From NCBI GenBank assembly GCA_905234175.1, contig CAJOGX010000017.1, positions 1 through 43,423 on the forward strand: a DNA stretch of 43,423 bases, written 5' to 3'. The first letter of the stretch is position 1. Every line of letters begins with the position of its first letter. This DNA is from an uncultured Selenomonadaceae bacterium. GTDB lineage: Bacteria; Bacillota; Negativicutes; Selenomonadales; Selenomonadaceae. The notes beneath the pieces were generated by a model. It searched no databases. It was given only the letters and a program-made list of their open reading frames with translations, and was not told where the DNA came from. The translations under genes and the position numbers were made by a program. Below are positions 23,236 to 30,566 of the stretch, piece by piece.

Positions 23236-24101
23236 ACTGCGCTCCGATAATTCATCGCGTCGCGGTACGCCAGAACTGCGTCAACCGCCTTGAAACTCGG
23301 CACGAAAGGTTTAAGTTTGACGCCGCCTTCTGAAAAATCTTCCGGCAAATCTTTATACTCGTCCGAGCGCGAAAAATGCGTCCACTCGTCCTGCACCGCG
23401 CGAATAGCGATAATAAATTTGTCGATAATATCCAGCGGGCTGTTGGAATTTTTATCGTCCTGCGCGAGAGAATTTCCAGCGCGGAGATTTGTATTCGTAG
23501 TCTCGGAAATTTCGCTGGTAACTTCCTGAAAGTCAGCGGAAATTTCTTCGTTCGCGCTCACGGAAATTTCTGCGTCTGCGCTAATATCTGGCGACTCGAC
23601 TGCGGGAACTTCTGCGCTGAAATCTGCGCCGGAAAAATTCATATCAACGCCGCCGCCAGCTCCGCCGTTTTGAAGGCTGGAAAGTTCAGCGGAAGTCTCA
23701 GCGGAAATTTTCGCCATCGCCTGCATAACCGCCTGACGCGCTTCCTGCTTCGTCTTAGCGGACTTGAGCGCGGCCTTGAGTTCCTCGCGGGCGTCTTCGG
23801 CGTACTTCGCTTTCTTGTAAGTTTTCGGGTCGTTTTCGCGCAGGAAAATCATTTCGGCTTCAGAAAGTTTCCTGCCGCTGAGAAGTTTCCGCTTAATACT
23901 GGCGAGCCGCGCCTTATCGACAGCGCTGACAGATTTTTTCTTCGCCGCCGAAATCTGGTCGTACATAGTCGCGCGGCTGAAACTCAGCGTGCCGTTCGCC
24001 GTGACGATTCGCTGACCGGTCTTGATTTTGTAATTCGCCGCGAACGCCAGATTTTTCTGCCTGATAAAACTTCCAATCTTGCCAACCCTTGCAAAATCCA
24101 T
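23232..24101 (-). CDS. Uncharacterised helical protein leading the redox operon
   Basis: This 289-residue protein has no domain I recognise. ATG 24101 is preferred because GGAGG lies 8 bases ahead; GTG 24110 overlaps that site. The N-terminal ~150 residues are charged and helical, with SGRKLSEAEMIFLRENDP and an Ala/Lys-rich stretch. A Glu/Ser/Asp-rich linker (about 150-215) follows. A C-terminal ~70-residue segment with PLDIIDKFIIAIRAVQDEW closes it. There is no signal peptide or membrane span. It is the promoter-proximal gene and overlaps the repressor gene start (ATGA), so it is translated with the repressor. Confidence 0.8.
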   Translation of the reverse strand: MDFARVGKIGSFIRQKNLAFAANYKIKTGQRIVTANGTLSFSRATMYDQISAAKKKSVSAVDKARLASIKRKLLSGRKLSEAEMIFLRENDPKTYKKAKYAEDAREELKAALKSAKTKQEARQAVMQAMAKISAETSAELSSLQNGGAGGGVDMNFSGADFSAEVPAVESPDISADAEISVSANEEISADFQEVTSEISETTNTNLRAGNSLAQDDKNSNSPLDIIDKFIIAIRAVQDEWTHFSRSDEYKDLPEDFSEGGVKLKPFVPSFKAVDAVLAYRDAMNYRSAV

Positions 24102-24127
24102 TTCAGTCACCTCCGTGTTCCGCGCAA

Positions 24128-24156
24128 ATTTTACAATAAATTCGGCGCCCGCGCAA
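24128..24156 (-). promoter_or_regulatory. Promoter for redox operon
   Basis: On the minus strand: TTGCGC (24156-24151), a 17-bp spacer containing GGCGCC, then TAAAAT (24133-24128), about 27 bases before ATG 24101. Confidence 0.55.
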
Positions 24157-24168
24157 GTTTTTTGACGG

Positions 24169-24197
24169 TTGAAATTCTCATTCGCCTTTGCTAAAAT
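24169..24197 (+). promoter_or_regulatory. Promoter for cheR
   Basis: TTGAAA (24169-24174), a 17-bp spacer and TAAAAT (24192-24197), 32 bases before ATG 24230. Divergent from the redox operon promoter. Confidence 0.6.
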
Positions 24198-24229
24198 GAT
24201 ACAGATTAAATTTTTTGGGAGGGATTTTT

Positions 24230-25024
24230 ATGGACGATAAAGATTGGGAACTTTTTAAGAAGAAGCTGAACGACCGCACGGGAATTGACCTGCAGCTGTA
24301 CAAGGAGCCGCAAATGCGCCGCCGCATTGGCAACCTCGTCACGCGCGCCGAAATGAACTCTTACGTTGCGTACTTCGACAGCGTCGCCAAAGACAAGGAC
24401 AAATTCGCCGAGTTCATCGAGTACCTCACGATTAACGTCTCGGAATTTTTCCGCAACCCCGACAAATTCGACGTGGTTGAAAAAGAAATTATTCCGTACC
24501 TTTTGAAGCGCTCGCCGAAACTCAACATCTGGAGCGCCGGCTGCTCGATTGGCGCCGAACCCTACACGCTGTCAATCATCATGAAGGAACTCACGCCGAA
24601 CGTCCGCCACAGGATTCTGGCAAGCGACCTCGACATTGACATTCTCGCCAAGGCGAAAAAGGGCGTGTACACCGACGCCGAAATTAAGGCAATGCGCCCC
24701 GACCGCAAGCAGAAATATTTTGAGCAGACCAGCGACGGCAAATTCGCAGTCAAGCCCGAAATTAAATCCGTCGTCGAGTTCAAGCGCCACAACCTGCTCA
24801 AGGATAAATTTGAAACCGGCTTTGATTTAATCTTGTGCCGCAACGTCGTCATTTATTTCACCGAAGAGGCGAAGGATCAGCTCTACACGAACTTTTTCAA
24901 TTCGCTCAAGCCTGGCGGGATTCTGTTCGTCGGCGCCACCGAGGCAATTTTGAACTACCGCAAAATGGGCTACACCAGCTACAAGCCGTTTTTCTACCAG
25001 AAGCCCGAAGATTACAAGCAGTAA
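24230..25024 (+). CDS. cheR: Chemotaxis methyltransferase CheR
   Basis: This 264-residue enzyme is predicted to methylate glutamates of chemoreceptors with S-adenosylmethionine. ATG 24230 follows GGGAGGG. The N-terminal helical domain (residues ~1-75, with YKEPQMRRRIGNLV) precedes the SAM-binding domain, with NVSEFFRNPDKFD, WSAGCSIGAEPYTLS, LASDLDIDILAKAKKG, LILCRNVVIYF and LKPGGILFVGATEAI. The family-typical order is complete. No other chemotaxis gene adjoins, so it is a solitary copy with its own promoter and terminator. Confidence 0.94.
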   Translation: MDDKDWELFKKKLNDRTGIDLQLYKEPQMRRRIGNLVTRAEMNSYVAYFDSVAKDKDKFAEFIEYLTINVSEFFRNPDKFDVVEKEIIPYLLKRSPKLNIWSAGCSIGAEPYTLSIIMKELTPNVRHRILASDLDIDILAKAKKGVYTDAEIKAMRPDRKQKYFEQTSDGKFAVKPEIKSVVEFKRHNLLKDKFETGFDLILCRNVVIYFTEEAKDQLYTNFFNSLKPGGILFVGATEAILNYRKMGYTSYKPFFYQKPEDYKQ

Positions 25025-25033
25025 AAAATTCCC

Positions 25034-25066
25034 AACCTCCAATCGCAGTTGCGGTCGGGGGTTTTT
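25034..25066 (+). terminator. Terminator after cheR
   Basis: AACCTCC pairs with GGGGGTT (one T-G pair) around an inner CGCA/TGCG helix, followed by TTTTTAG. It lies 10 bases after the cheR stop. Confidence 0.75.
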
Positions 25067-25069
25067 AGC

Positions 25070-25098
25070 TTGACAAATTCGCGCGGCGATAGTAATAT
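25070..25098 (+). promoter_or_regulatory. Strong promoter of the riboswitch RNA
   Basis: TTGACA (25070-25075), a 17-bp spacer and TAATAT (25093-25098). Transcription should start near 25105, just before the riboswitch. Confidence 0.8.
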
Positions 25099-25120
25099 TG
25101 CAACGTTGAAAACTGAATAT

Positions 25121-25286
25121 TGATTGGGTCAAGTGCCGAAAGGCTTGATAGAGAATCCGGTCGAAGTCCGGAACGGTCACGCCACCGTAGCGGGGAGCGA
25201 CTCTGCAGAAGTTATGTCACTGGGAAACTGGGAAGGCGCAGGGGAGCTTAGATCCGAAGTCGGGAGAACTGCTTGATTGACAATCA
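25121..25286 (+). ncRNA. Cobalamin riboswitch with no downstream gene
   Basis: The closing helix is visible as TGATTG (25121-25126) with CAATCA (25281-25286), plus TCAAG with CTTGA just inside. Conserved cobalamin-aptamer landmarks occur in order: GAGAATCCGGT, AGTCCGGAACGGTC, GCCACCGTA, CGGGGAG, GTCACTGGG, CTGGGAAGGCG and the B12-box segment AAGTCGGGAGAACTGC. Family knowledge says this RNA binds adenosyl- or related cobalamins and turns off transport or biosynthesis genes. Here two terminators follow, and the next gene is glutamine synthetase with its own promoter. The predicted transcript is about 260-300 nt and carries no convincing reading frame. It may act as a B12-dependent small RNA or be a remnant of a lost gene. 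The stretch 25025-25552 holds only these elements. Confidence 0.93.
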
Positions 25287-25341
25287 CCGCTAGACCTGCG
25301 AGCGACAGGGAGGGGATTGCGAGCTTTTACTATGCTCGGAG

Positions 25342-25363
25342 TCCGGCGCTGACCGGATTTTTT
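25342..25363 (+). terminator. Terminator 1 of riboswitch transcript
   Basis: TCCGG/CCGGA with loop CGCTGA is followed by six T. A nearby CGAGC/GCTCG helix (about 25319-25338) could belong to the switching platform. Confidence 0.85.
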
Positions 25364-25374
25364 AGTTGTGCCTT

Positions 25375-25404
25375 CCCGAAGTGCCGCCGCGTTTCGGGTT
25401 TTTT
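25375..25404 (+). terminator. Terminator 2 downstream of riboswitch
   Basis: CCCGAA/TTCGGG with a 12-base loop is followed by six T. A weaker GC-rich hairpin with eight or more T follows at about 25439-25469. Confidence 0.8.
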
Positions 25405-25493
25405 AATTTGATACATTGCTCATACATAAAAAGTTAAGGGCGGCGCAATTTTTGGCGTCGTTTTTTTTATTCTGTATACCTGCGCGGAAACTA

Positions 25494-25522
25494 TCGACAG
25501 CCGCGCCAAATTCTGGTAAATT
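25494..25522 (+). promoter_or_regulatory. Probable promoter for glutamine synthetase
   Basis: TCGACA (25494-25499), a 17-bp spacer and TAAATT (25517-25522), 31 bases before ATG 25553 and after all riboswitch terminators. Confidence 0.55.
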
Positions 25523-25552
25523 AGCGCTGAAATTTTTTAAGGAGCTGATTTT

Positions 25553-27436
25553 ATGGCGGAACTGCTGTACACAATCAAGGCGAACACTCCTAAGGAAGAA
25601 ATTATCCGGCAACTGCGCGACCACCCCGAAATTAAATTTGTCTCGCTGATTGGGATTGACCTTGCGGGCAACGATACCGATGAAAAAATTCCGGTGCGCA
25701 TTTTCATAAAAGACATCGACGATTTTTACGCGGGGCGCGCGGTGCAGACGGACGGCTCAAGCGTCGTGCTGCCTGGTATCGCCACGCTCAACAACGCCAA
25801 AGTTGATATGCCGGTTGACCCGTCGGTAAACTGGTTCGTCGACTACAATTTTGAGAACTACGACCCGTCGACCAATCGCCCCGTTGGAACTTTGCGCATT
25901 CCGAGCTTTCTGATTCACGAGGGCAAGCGCGTCGACTCCCGCGCGATTCTCACGGACACGCTGATTAACGTCAAGAAAGAGCTGGTTGACCTTCTGCACC
26001 TGCACCACGAAATTGACGGGCTGGAAGTCAATGGCAAGGACGTTATCGATATTTCGTTCACGGCGGCGACGGAGCTGGAATTTTGGGTAAAGACGCCGCT
26101 TGAAGAAGCAATCGTCGAGGAAATGAGCGCGTCGCAGGTTATGCAGGAACAGTACTGGCAGCGGACGCATGGCGCGGTTCGGTGCGCGCTGGAGCAGAGT
26201 CTGATTGAGCTGGACAAGTACGGGCTGAAAGTGGAAATGGGGCACAAGGAAGTTGGCGGGCTCAAGGCGCAGATTGACGAGTCGGGGCACTTAACGCACG
26301 TCTGCGAACAGCTGGAAATTGACTGGCGGTTCGATGAGGCGGTACAGGCGGCGGACAACGAAATAATTGTGCGGACGGTCGTCAAGGAAATTTTCCGCGC
26401 GAACGGGCTGGAAGTCAACTTCAAGGCGAAGCCGATGATTGGGCTGGCGGGCAACGGCGAACACACGCACATTGGAATTGCGGCGGTCACTGCAGAGGGC
26501 AGGGTGTACAATCTTTTCGCCGCGCAAAATCCCGCGAAGGATTACATGAGCGCGATTGGCTACGGCGCGCTGATGGGTCTGCTGAAAAATTACGAAGTCA
26601 TTAACCCGTTTGTCAGCTCCACGAACGATTCGCTCAACCGTCTCAAGCCTGGCTTTGAAGCGCCGGTTTGCATTGTGACTTCGCTGGGGCACACGCCGGA
26701 AATTCCCAGCCGCAACCGCACGATTCTCGTCAGCCTGATTCGCGACCTTGAAAATCCAATGGCGACGCGTTTTGAACTTCGCGCGTGCAATCCGTATTCC
26801 AACATTTACCTTGTGCTGGCGGCGTCTTACTCGGCGATTCTCGACGGGATTAAAATGGCGGCGACTCGTACGACGGCGGAACTTCTGGCGGAAATCAGCA
26901 AGGACGCCGGAGCCGACGGTTTCTACCTTGAAAAAGACCGCGCCTACCGCAGCGAGGAAGACGTTTACGAGGCGTTCGACGACGCTGAGCGCAACCGGCT
27001 TTTCGGTACGCCGCCCGCCACTGTCTGGGAAAATATGGAGGCGTTCACGAAGTTCCCCGATAAGACGAAAATTATTTCGAGCGGCGGCGCTTTGAATGAC
27101 CGGCTGATTAAATCTTTCCGCGACGGCGCGCTCCTGCGCTGGAAGATTGAACTGATTTCGCGTATCATTCCCGAAATGCGCGAGATTGTCCGCCGCGCTA
27201 AGCAGATTAAATCCGACTTCGTGACCGACCAGGACGCCTACAGCTGGAACAAAATTTTCATGATTCGCGCGCAGCTGGCGAAAGATTCTATCGACGAAAA
27301 ATCCATGTTCACGCGGCTGACGAACGCGCTCAATTCCGGCGACTACGATACCGCCTCGAAACTGCAGGTTGAAATTTATAACAAAGTCGAGGAACTCAAG
27401 GCGCTGTACGACGCCTACGAGAAAAATATCATCTGA
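25553..27436 (+). CDS. glnA: Glutamine synthetase, long clostridial-type
   Basis: This 627-residue enzyme is predicted to make glutamine from glutamate, ammonia and ATP. ATG 25553 follows AAGGAG. The beta-grasp domain spans ~1-125 (EIKFVSLIGIDLAGNDTDEKIPV, DGSSVVLPGIA). The catalytic domain shows ELEFWVKT, the glutamate/metal-binding VEMGHKEVGG, LAGNGEHTHIGIA and PSRNRTILVSLI. A helical C-terminal extension of ~150 residues makes it longer than the ~445-residue GSI-alpha type; long forms of this type are known in Clostridia and Negativicutes. It lacks the N-terminal features of GSIII (GlnN). Single-gene unit; subtype assignment is less certain than the family. Confidence 0.85.
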   Translation: MAELLYTIKANTPKEEIIRQLRDHPEIKFVSLIGIDLAGNDTDEKIPVRIFIKDIDDFYAGRAVQTDGSSVVLPGIATLNNAKVDMPVDPSVNWFVDYNFENYDPSTNRPVGTLRIPSFLIHEGKRVDSRAILTDTLINVKKELVDLLHLHHEIDGLEVNGKDVIDISFTAATELEFWVKTPLEEAIVEEMSASQVMQEQYWQRTHGAVRCALEQSLIELDKYGLKVEMGHKEVGGLKAQIDESGHLTHVCEQLEIDWRFDEAVQAADNEIIVRTVVKEIFRANGLEVNFKAKPMIGLAGNGEHTHIGIAAVTAEGRVYNLFAAQNPAKDYMSAIGYGALMGLLKNYEVINPFVSSTNDSLNRLKPGFEAPVCIVTSLGHTPEIPSRNRTILVSLIRDLENPMATRFELRACNPYSNIYLVLAASYSAILDGIKMAATRTTAELLAEISKDAGADGFYLEKDRAYRSEEDVYEAFDDAERNRLFGTPPATVWENMEAFTKFPDKTKIISSGGALNDRLIKSFRDGALLRWKIELISRIIPEMREIVRRAKQIKSDFVTDQDAYSWNKIFMIRAQLAKDSIDEKSMFTRLTNALNSGDYDTASKLQVEIYNKVEELKALYDAYEKNII

Positions 27437-27451
27437 GCTGAAAATTTTCCG

Positions 27452-27489
27452 CGCCGCTGTAGTGTGTTTGACATTGCGGCGGCGTTTTT
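27452..27489 (+). terminator. Possible terminator after glutamine synthetase
   Basis: CGCCGC (27452-27457) pairs with GCGGCG (27476-27481) around an 18-base loop, followed by GCGTTTTTC. The loop contains the -35 box of the glyQ promoter, so the element overlaps it. Confidence 0.45.
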
Positions 27490-27496
27490 CTATAAT
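27468..27496 (+). promoter_or_regulatory. Perfect consensus promoter for glyQS
   Basis: TTGACA (27468-27473), 17 bp, TATAAT (27491-27496): a full match to both hexamers at optimal spacing. No T-box leader is visible between it and the start codon at 27532. Confidence 0.88.
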
Positions 27497-27531
27497 TATC
27501 GGGTATTTTTTCACAGCGCAGAGGAGGTCGA

Positions 27532-28431
27532 TTGACTGAAATGCAATATCAGGAATTAATTTTGGCGTTGCAGAAATTTTGGGCAGAAAAAGGCTGCATA
27601 ATCGCGGAGCCGTACGACGTGGAAAAGGGCGCCGGCACGATGAATCCGTTTACATTTTTGCGGGTGCTGGGGCCGGAGCCGTGGAACGTGGCGTACATAG
27701 AGCCTTCGCGCAGGCCGGCGGACGGGCGTTACGGCGACAATCCGAACCGCCTGTACCAGCACCACCAGCTTCAGCTGATAATGAAACCTTCGCCGGACGA
27801 CATTCAGGAACTTTATCTGGAAAGTTTGGCGGCGATTGGGCTGGAGGCGAAAAAGCACGACATTCGTTTCGTCGAAGATAACTGGGAGTCGCCGACGCTT
27901 GGCGCGTGGGGGCTCGGCTGGGAAGTCTGGCTGGACGGAATGGAAATCACGCAGTTTACGTATTTTCAGCAGGTCGGCAGTCAGGATATAAAACCGACGG
28001 CGGTCGAGATAACTTACGGGCTGGAGCGGCTGGCGATGTACATTCAGGGCGTCGAAAATGTTTACGACGTGGAATGGGGCGCGGGCGTGACGTACGGCGA
28101 TGTTTTTCACCAGAACGAATTTGAGCAGTCGAGTTACGCGTTTGACGTTTCGGACGAAAATCTTTTGTTCGACCTGTTCGAGAAGTACGAAGCGGAGGCG
28201 GTGCGCGTTATCAAACTGGGCTTCGTTCATCCGGCGTACGACTACGTTTTGAAATGTTCGCACACGTTCAACCTTTTGGACGCGCGTGGAGCTATCAGCG
28301 TGAGTGAGCGGACGGCGTTTATCGGGCGCGTGCGGAAACTGGCGCGGCTTTGCGCGGAGGAATATCTTAAGCAGCGCGAGAAACTCGGTTACCCGCTGCT
28401 GAAAAAATCTGCGGAGGTGAGCGCGCAATGA
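27532..28431 (+). CDS. glyQ: Glycyl-tRNA synthetase alpha subunit
   Basis: This 299-residue catalytic subunit of the alpha2-beta2 enzyme is predicted to charge tRNA-Gly. TTG 27532 lies 4 bases after GAGGAGG; ATG 27541 (13 bases after) is the alternative. Conserved blocks include [25 protein letters not shown]-type N-terminus, [53 protein letters not shown] and [13 protein letters not shown]. The stop overlaps glyS by four bases. Confidence 0.95.
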   Translation: MTEMQYQELILALQKFWAEKGCIIAEPYDVEKGAGTMNPFTFLRVLGPEPWNVAYIEPSRRPADGRYGDNPNRLYQHHQLQLIMKPSPDDIQELYLESLAAIGLEAKKHDIRFVEDNWESPTLGAWGLGWEVWLDGMEITQFTYFQQVGSQDIKPTAVEITYGLERLAMYIQGVENVYDVEWGAGVTYGDVFHQNEFEQSSYAFDVSDENLLFDLFEKYEAEAVRVIKLGFVHPAYDYVLKCSHTFNLLDARGAISVSERTAFIGRVRKLARLCAEEYLKQREKLGYPLLKKSAEVSAQ

Positions 28432-30488
28432 CACGAACGTTACTTTTGGAAATCGGCACGGAGGAAATTCCGGCGCACGCAATGCCGTCGATTTTGGCGC
28501 AGCTGAAGGAACTGGCCGGAAAATTTTTGGCGGAGGCGAGAATTTCAGCGGGCGAAATTTCAGTGCTGGGGACGCCGCGCAGGCTGGCGGTTTTGGTTAA
28601 AGACGTGGCGGAAAGTCAGGCGGACGTTGAGGAAGAGCGGCGCGGACCTTCGGTAAAAATTGCGTTCGACGCGGCGGGGAAACCTTCAAAAGCGGCGGTT
28701 GGATTTGCGCGCGGGCAGAAAGTTGCGCCGGAAAGTTTAATCCAGCGCGACGGCTACGTTTACGCGGTGATTCACGAAGCCGGTAAGCCGACCGCTGAAC
28801 TGCTCAGGGAAATTTTGCCGAAAATTATCTGCGCGCTGAGTTTTCCTAACAACATGCGCTGGGGCAGCCTCGACTTCAAATTCATTCGCCCGATTCGCTG
28901 GATTGTGGCGCTGTTCGGAACTGAAATTATTCCTTTCGAGGTTGCCAACGTCAAGAGCGGAAAAATTTCGCGCGGGCACAGGGTTTTGAGCGCTGGCGAA
29001 TTTGAAATTGACGCGGCGGAAAATTACGTGGCGGCGTGCGAGAAAAATTTTGTTATCGTCGACCAGAACGAGCGGCGTGAAAAAATTGTCGCGCAGATTG
29101 AGGCGGTTGCGAAGGAGCGCGGCGGCGTTGCGGAAATTTCGGAAGACCTGCTGGAAGAAGTTTTGTACCTCGTGGAATATCCGACGGCGCTTTCTGGAGA
29201 TTTCGAGACAAAATATTTGAAACTGCCGCCGGAAGCCGTGATAACGCCAATGCGCGACCACCAGCGGTATTTTCCGGTTAAGACGGCGGACGGGAAACTC
29301 CTGCCGATTTTTATCACGGTACGCAACGGCGGGCGGGATTTTCTGGAAATTGTTCAGCACGGAAATGAAAGAGTTTTGAAGGCGCGGCTTGAGGACGCAC
29401 AGTTTTTCTTCAACGAAGACCGCCGGAAAAATCTTGACGAGCACCGTGAGAAACTCAAGACCGTCGTGTTTCAGGAAGGGCTCGGCTCGGTGTACGAGAA
29501 AACTGAGCGCCTTATGAAACTCGCTGAAAAAATTTGCGACTTGCTGGGCGCGAAAGTTACCGACGCCGACAGGAAAAATGCGATTCGCGCGGCGGAAATT
29601 TCCAAGGCGGATTTGGTCACGGGAATGGTCACCGAGTTCACGGAACTTCAGGGCGTCATGGGGCGCGAGTACGCAAAACTTGACGGCGAGACTCCCGAAG
29701 TTGCGGCGGCGATTGACGAACAGTACATGCCGCGCTTTGCCGGTGACGCTCAGCCGAAAACTGCCGCCGGAAGAATTTTGAGCCTGGCTGACAAAATCGA
29801 TAACCTTGTAGCAACGTTCAGCCGTGGATTAGTTCCAACTGGCTCGCAGGATCCGTTCGCACTTAGGCGGCAGGCTCTGGGTATCGTCAACATGCTCGTC
29901 GAGGCGAACTGGTCGCTGAAAATTTCCGAGATTGTCGAACTGGCGATGGATTTGCTGAAAGTCACGGACGAAGTCGGGCGCGAAAAAATGCAGGCGGAAG
30001 TTGCGGAATTTATGCGGCTGCGCGTGAAAAATGTGCTGGCGAACTCCGCGCGCTACGACGTGATTGACGCGGTTATCGGCAACGTCGACGACCTTTACGC
30101 GGTGAATTTGAAGGCGGCGGCGCTTGAACAGTTCCTCGGCACGCCCGACGCCGTGAAAAATATTCAGTCGTTCGTGCGCGTTTCAAACCTCGCGAAAAAA
30201 GCTGACAGCGCGGAAATTGACGAAAGTTTGGTTAAGCTCGAAGCTGAACAGAAACTTTATCGCGCGTTCGAGGCGGTGAACGTCGTCGCCAGCGAACTCG
30301 TTGACAAGAAAGATTTCAACGGCGCTCTCGACGCTCTGAAGAAACTTTCCGCGCCAATCGATTCGTATTTCGATTCGGTCATGGTTATGGACGAAAATTT
30401 AGATATTCGCAGGAACCGGCTGGCGCTTTTAAAATCGCTTGACAATCTGCTGGCGAAAATTGCGGATTTCAGCAAGCTCGTCGTGTAA
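28428..30488 (+). CDS. glyS: Glycyl-tRNA synthetase beta subunit
   Basis: This 686-residue subunit begins with [19 protein letters not shown], the family's opening motif, followed by [43 protein letters not shown] and [10 protein letters not shown]. An HD-like region lies in the middle. A C-terminal anticodon-binding helical domain of DALR type follows (about 560-680, [15 protein letters not shown]). The length is normal. It overlaps glyQ (ATGA), which secures equal subunit amounts by coupled translation. Confidence 0.95.
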   Translation: MTRTLLLEIGTEEIPAHAMPSILAQLKELAGKFLAEARISAGEISVLGTPRRLAVLVKDVAESQADVEEERRGPSVKIAFDAAGKPSKAAVGFARGQKVAPESLIQRDGYVYAVIHEAGKPTAELLREILPKIICALSFPNNMRWGSLDFKFIRPIRWIVALFGTEIIPFEVANVKSGKISRGHRVLSAGEFEIDAAENYVAACEKNFVIVDQNERREKIVAQIEAVAKERGGVAEISEDLLEEVLYLVEYPTALSGDFETKYLKLPPEAVITPMRDHQRYFPVKTADGKLLPIFITVRNGGRDFLEIVQHGNERVLKARLEDAQFFFNEDRRKNLDEHREKLKTVVFQEGLGSVYEKTERLMKLAEKICDLLGAKVTDADRKNAIRAAEISKADLVTGMVTEFTELQGVMGREYAKLDGETPEVAAAIDEQYMPRFAGDAQPKTAAGRILSLADKIDNLVATFSRGLVPTGSQDPFALRRQALGIVNMLVEANWSLKISEIVELAMDLLKVTDEVGREKMQAEVAEFMRLRVKNVLANSARYDVIDAVIGNVDDLYAVNLKAAALEQFLGTPDAVKNIQSFVRVSNLAKKADSAEIDESLVKLEAEQKLYRAFEAVNVVASELVDKKDFNGALDALKKLSAPIDSYFDSVMVMDENLDIRRNRLALLKSLDNLLAKIADFSKLVV

Positions 30489-30566
30489 AATTTTTGCAGG
30501 AACTTTAGCGGCGGCGTCGAATTGCAAATAGAGTGAATGCGGGAAATTTTGAAAAGGAAGATATAC

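Noticed and set aside
25416-25649. Short plus frame after the riboswitch as its target gene
   Set aside because: It has no ribosome binding site, crosses a T-rich terminator-like element and overlaps the start of glutamine synthetase by ~97 bases.
26291-27514. Long (407-codon) antisense frame over glutamine synthetase
   Set aside because: A shadow frame of the same type; no ribosome binding site and an Arg/Phe/Asn-rich composition.
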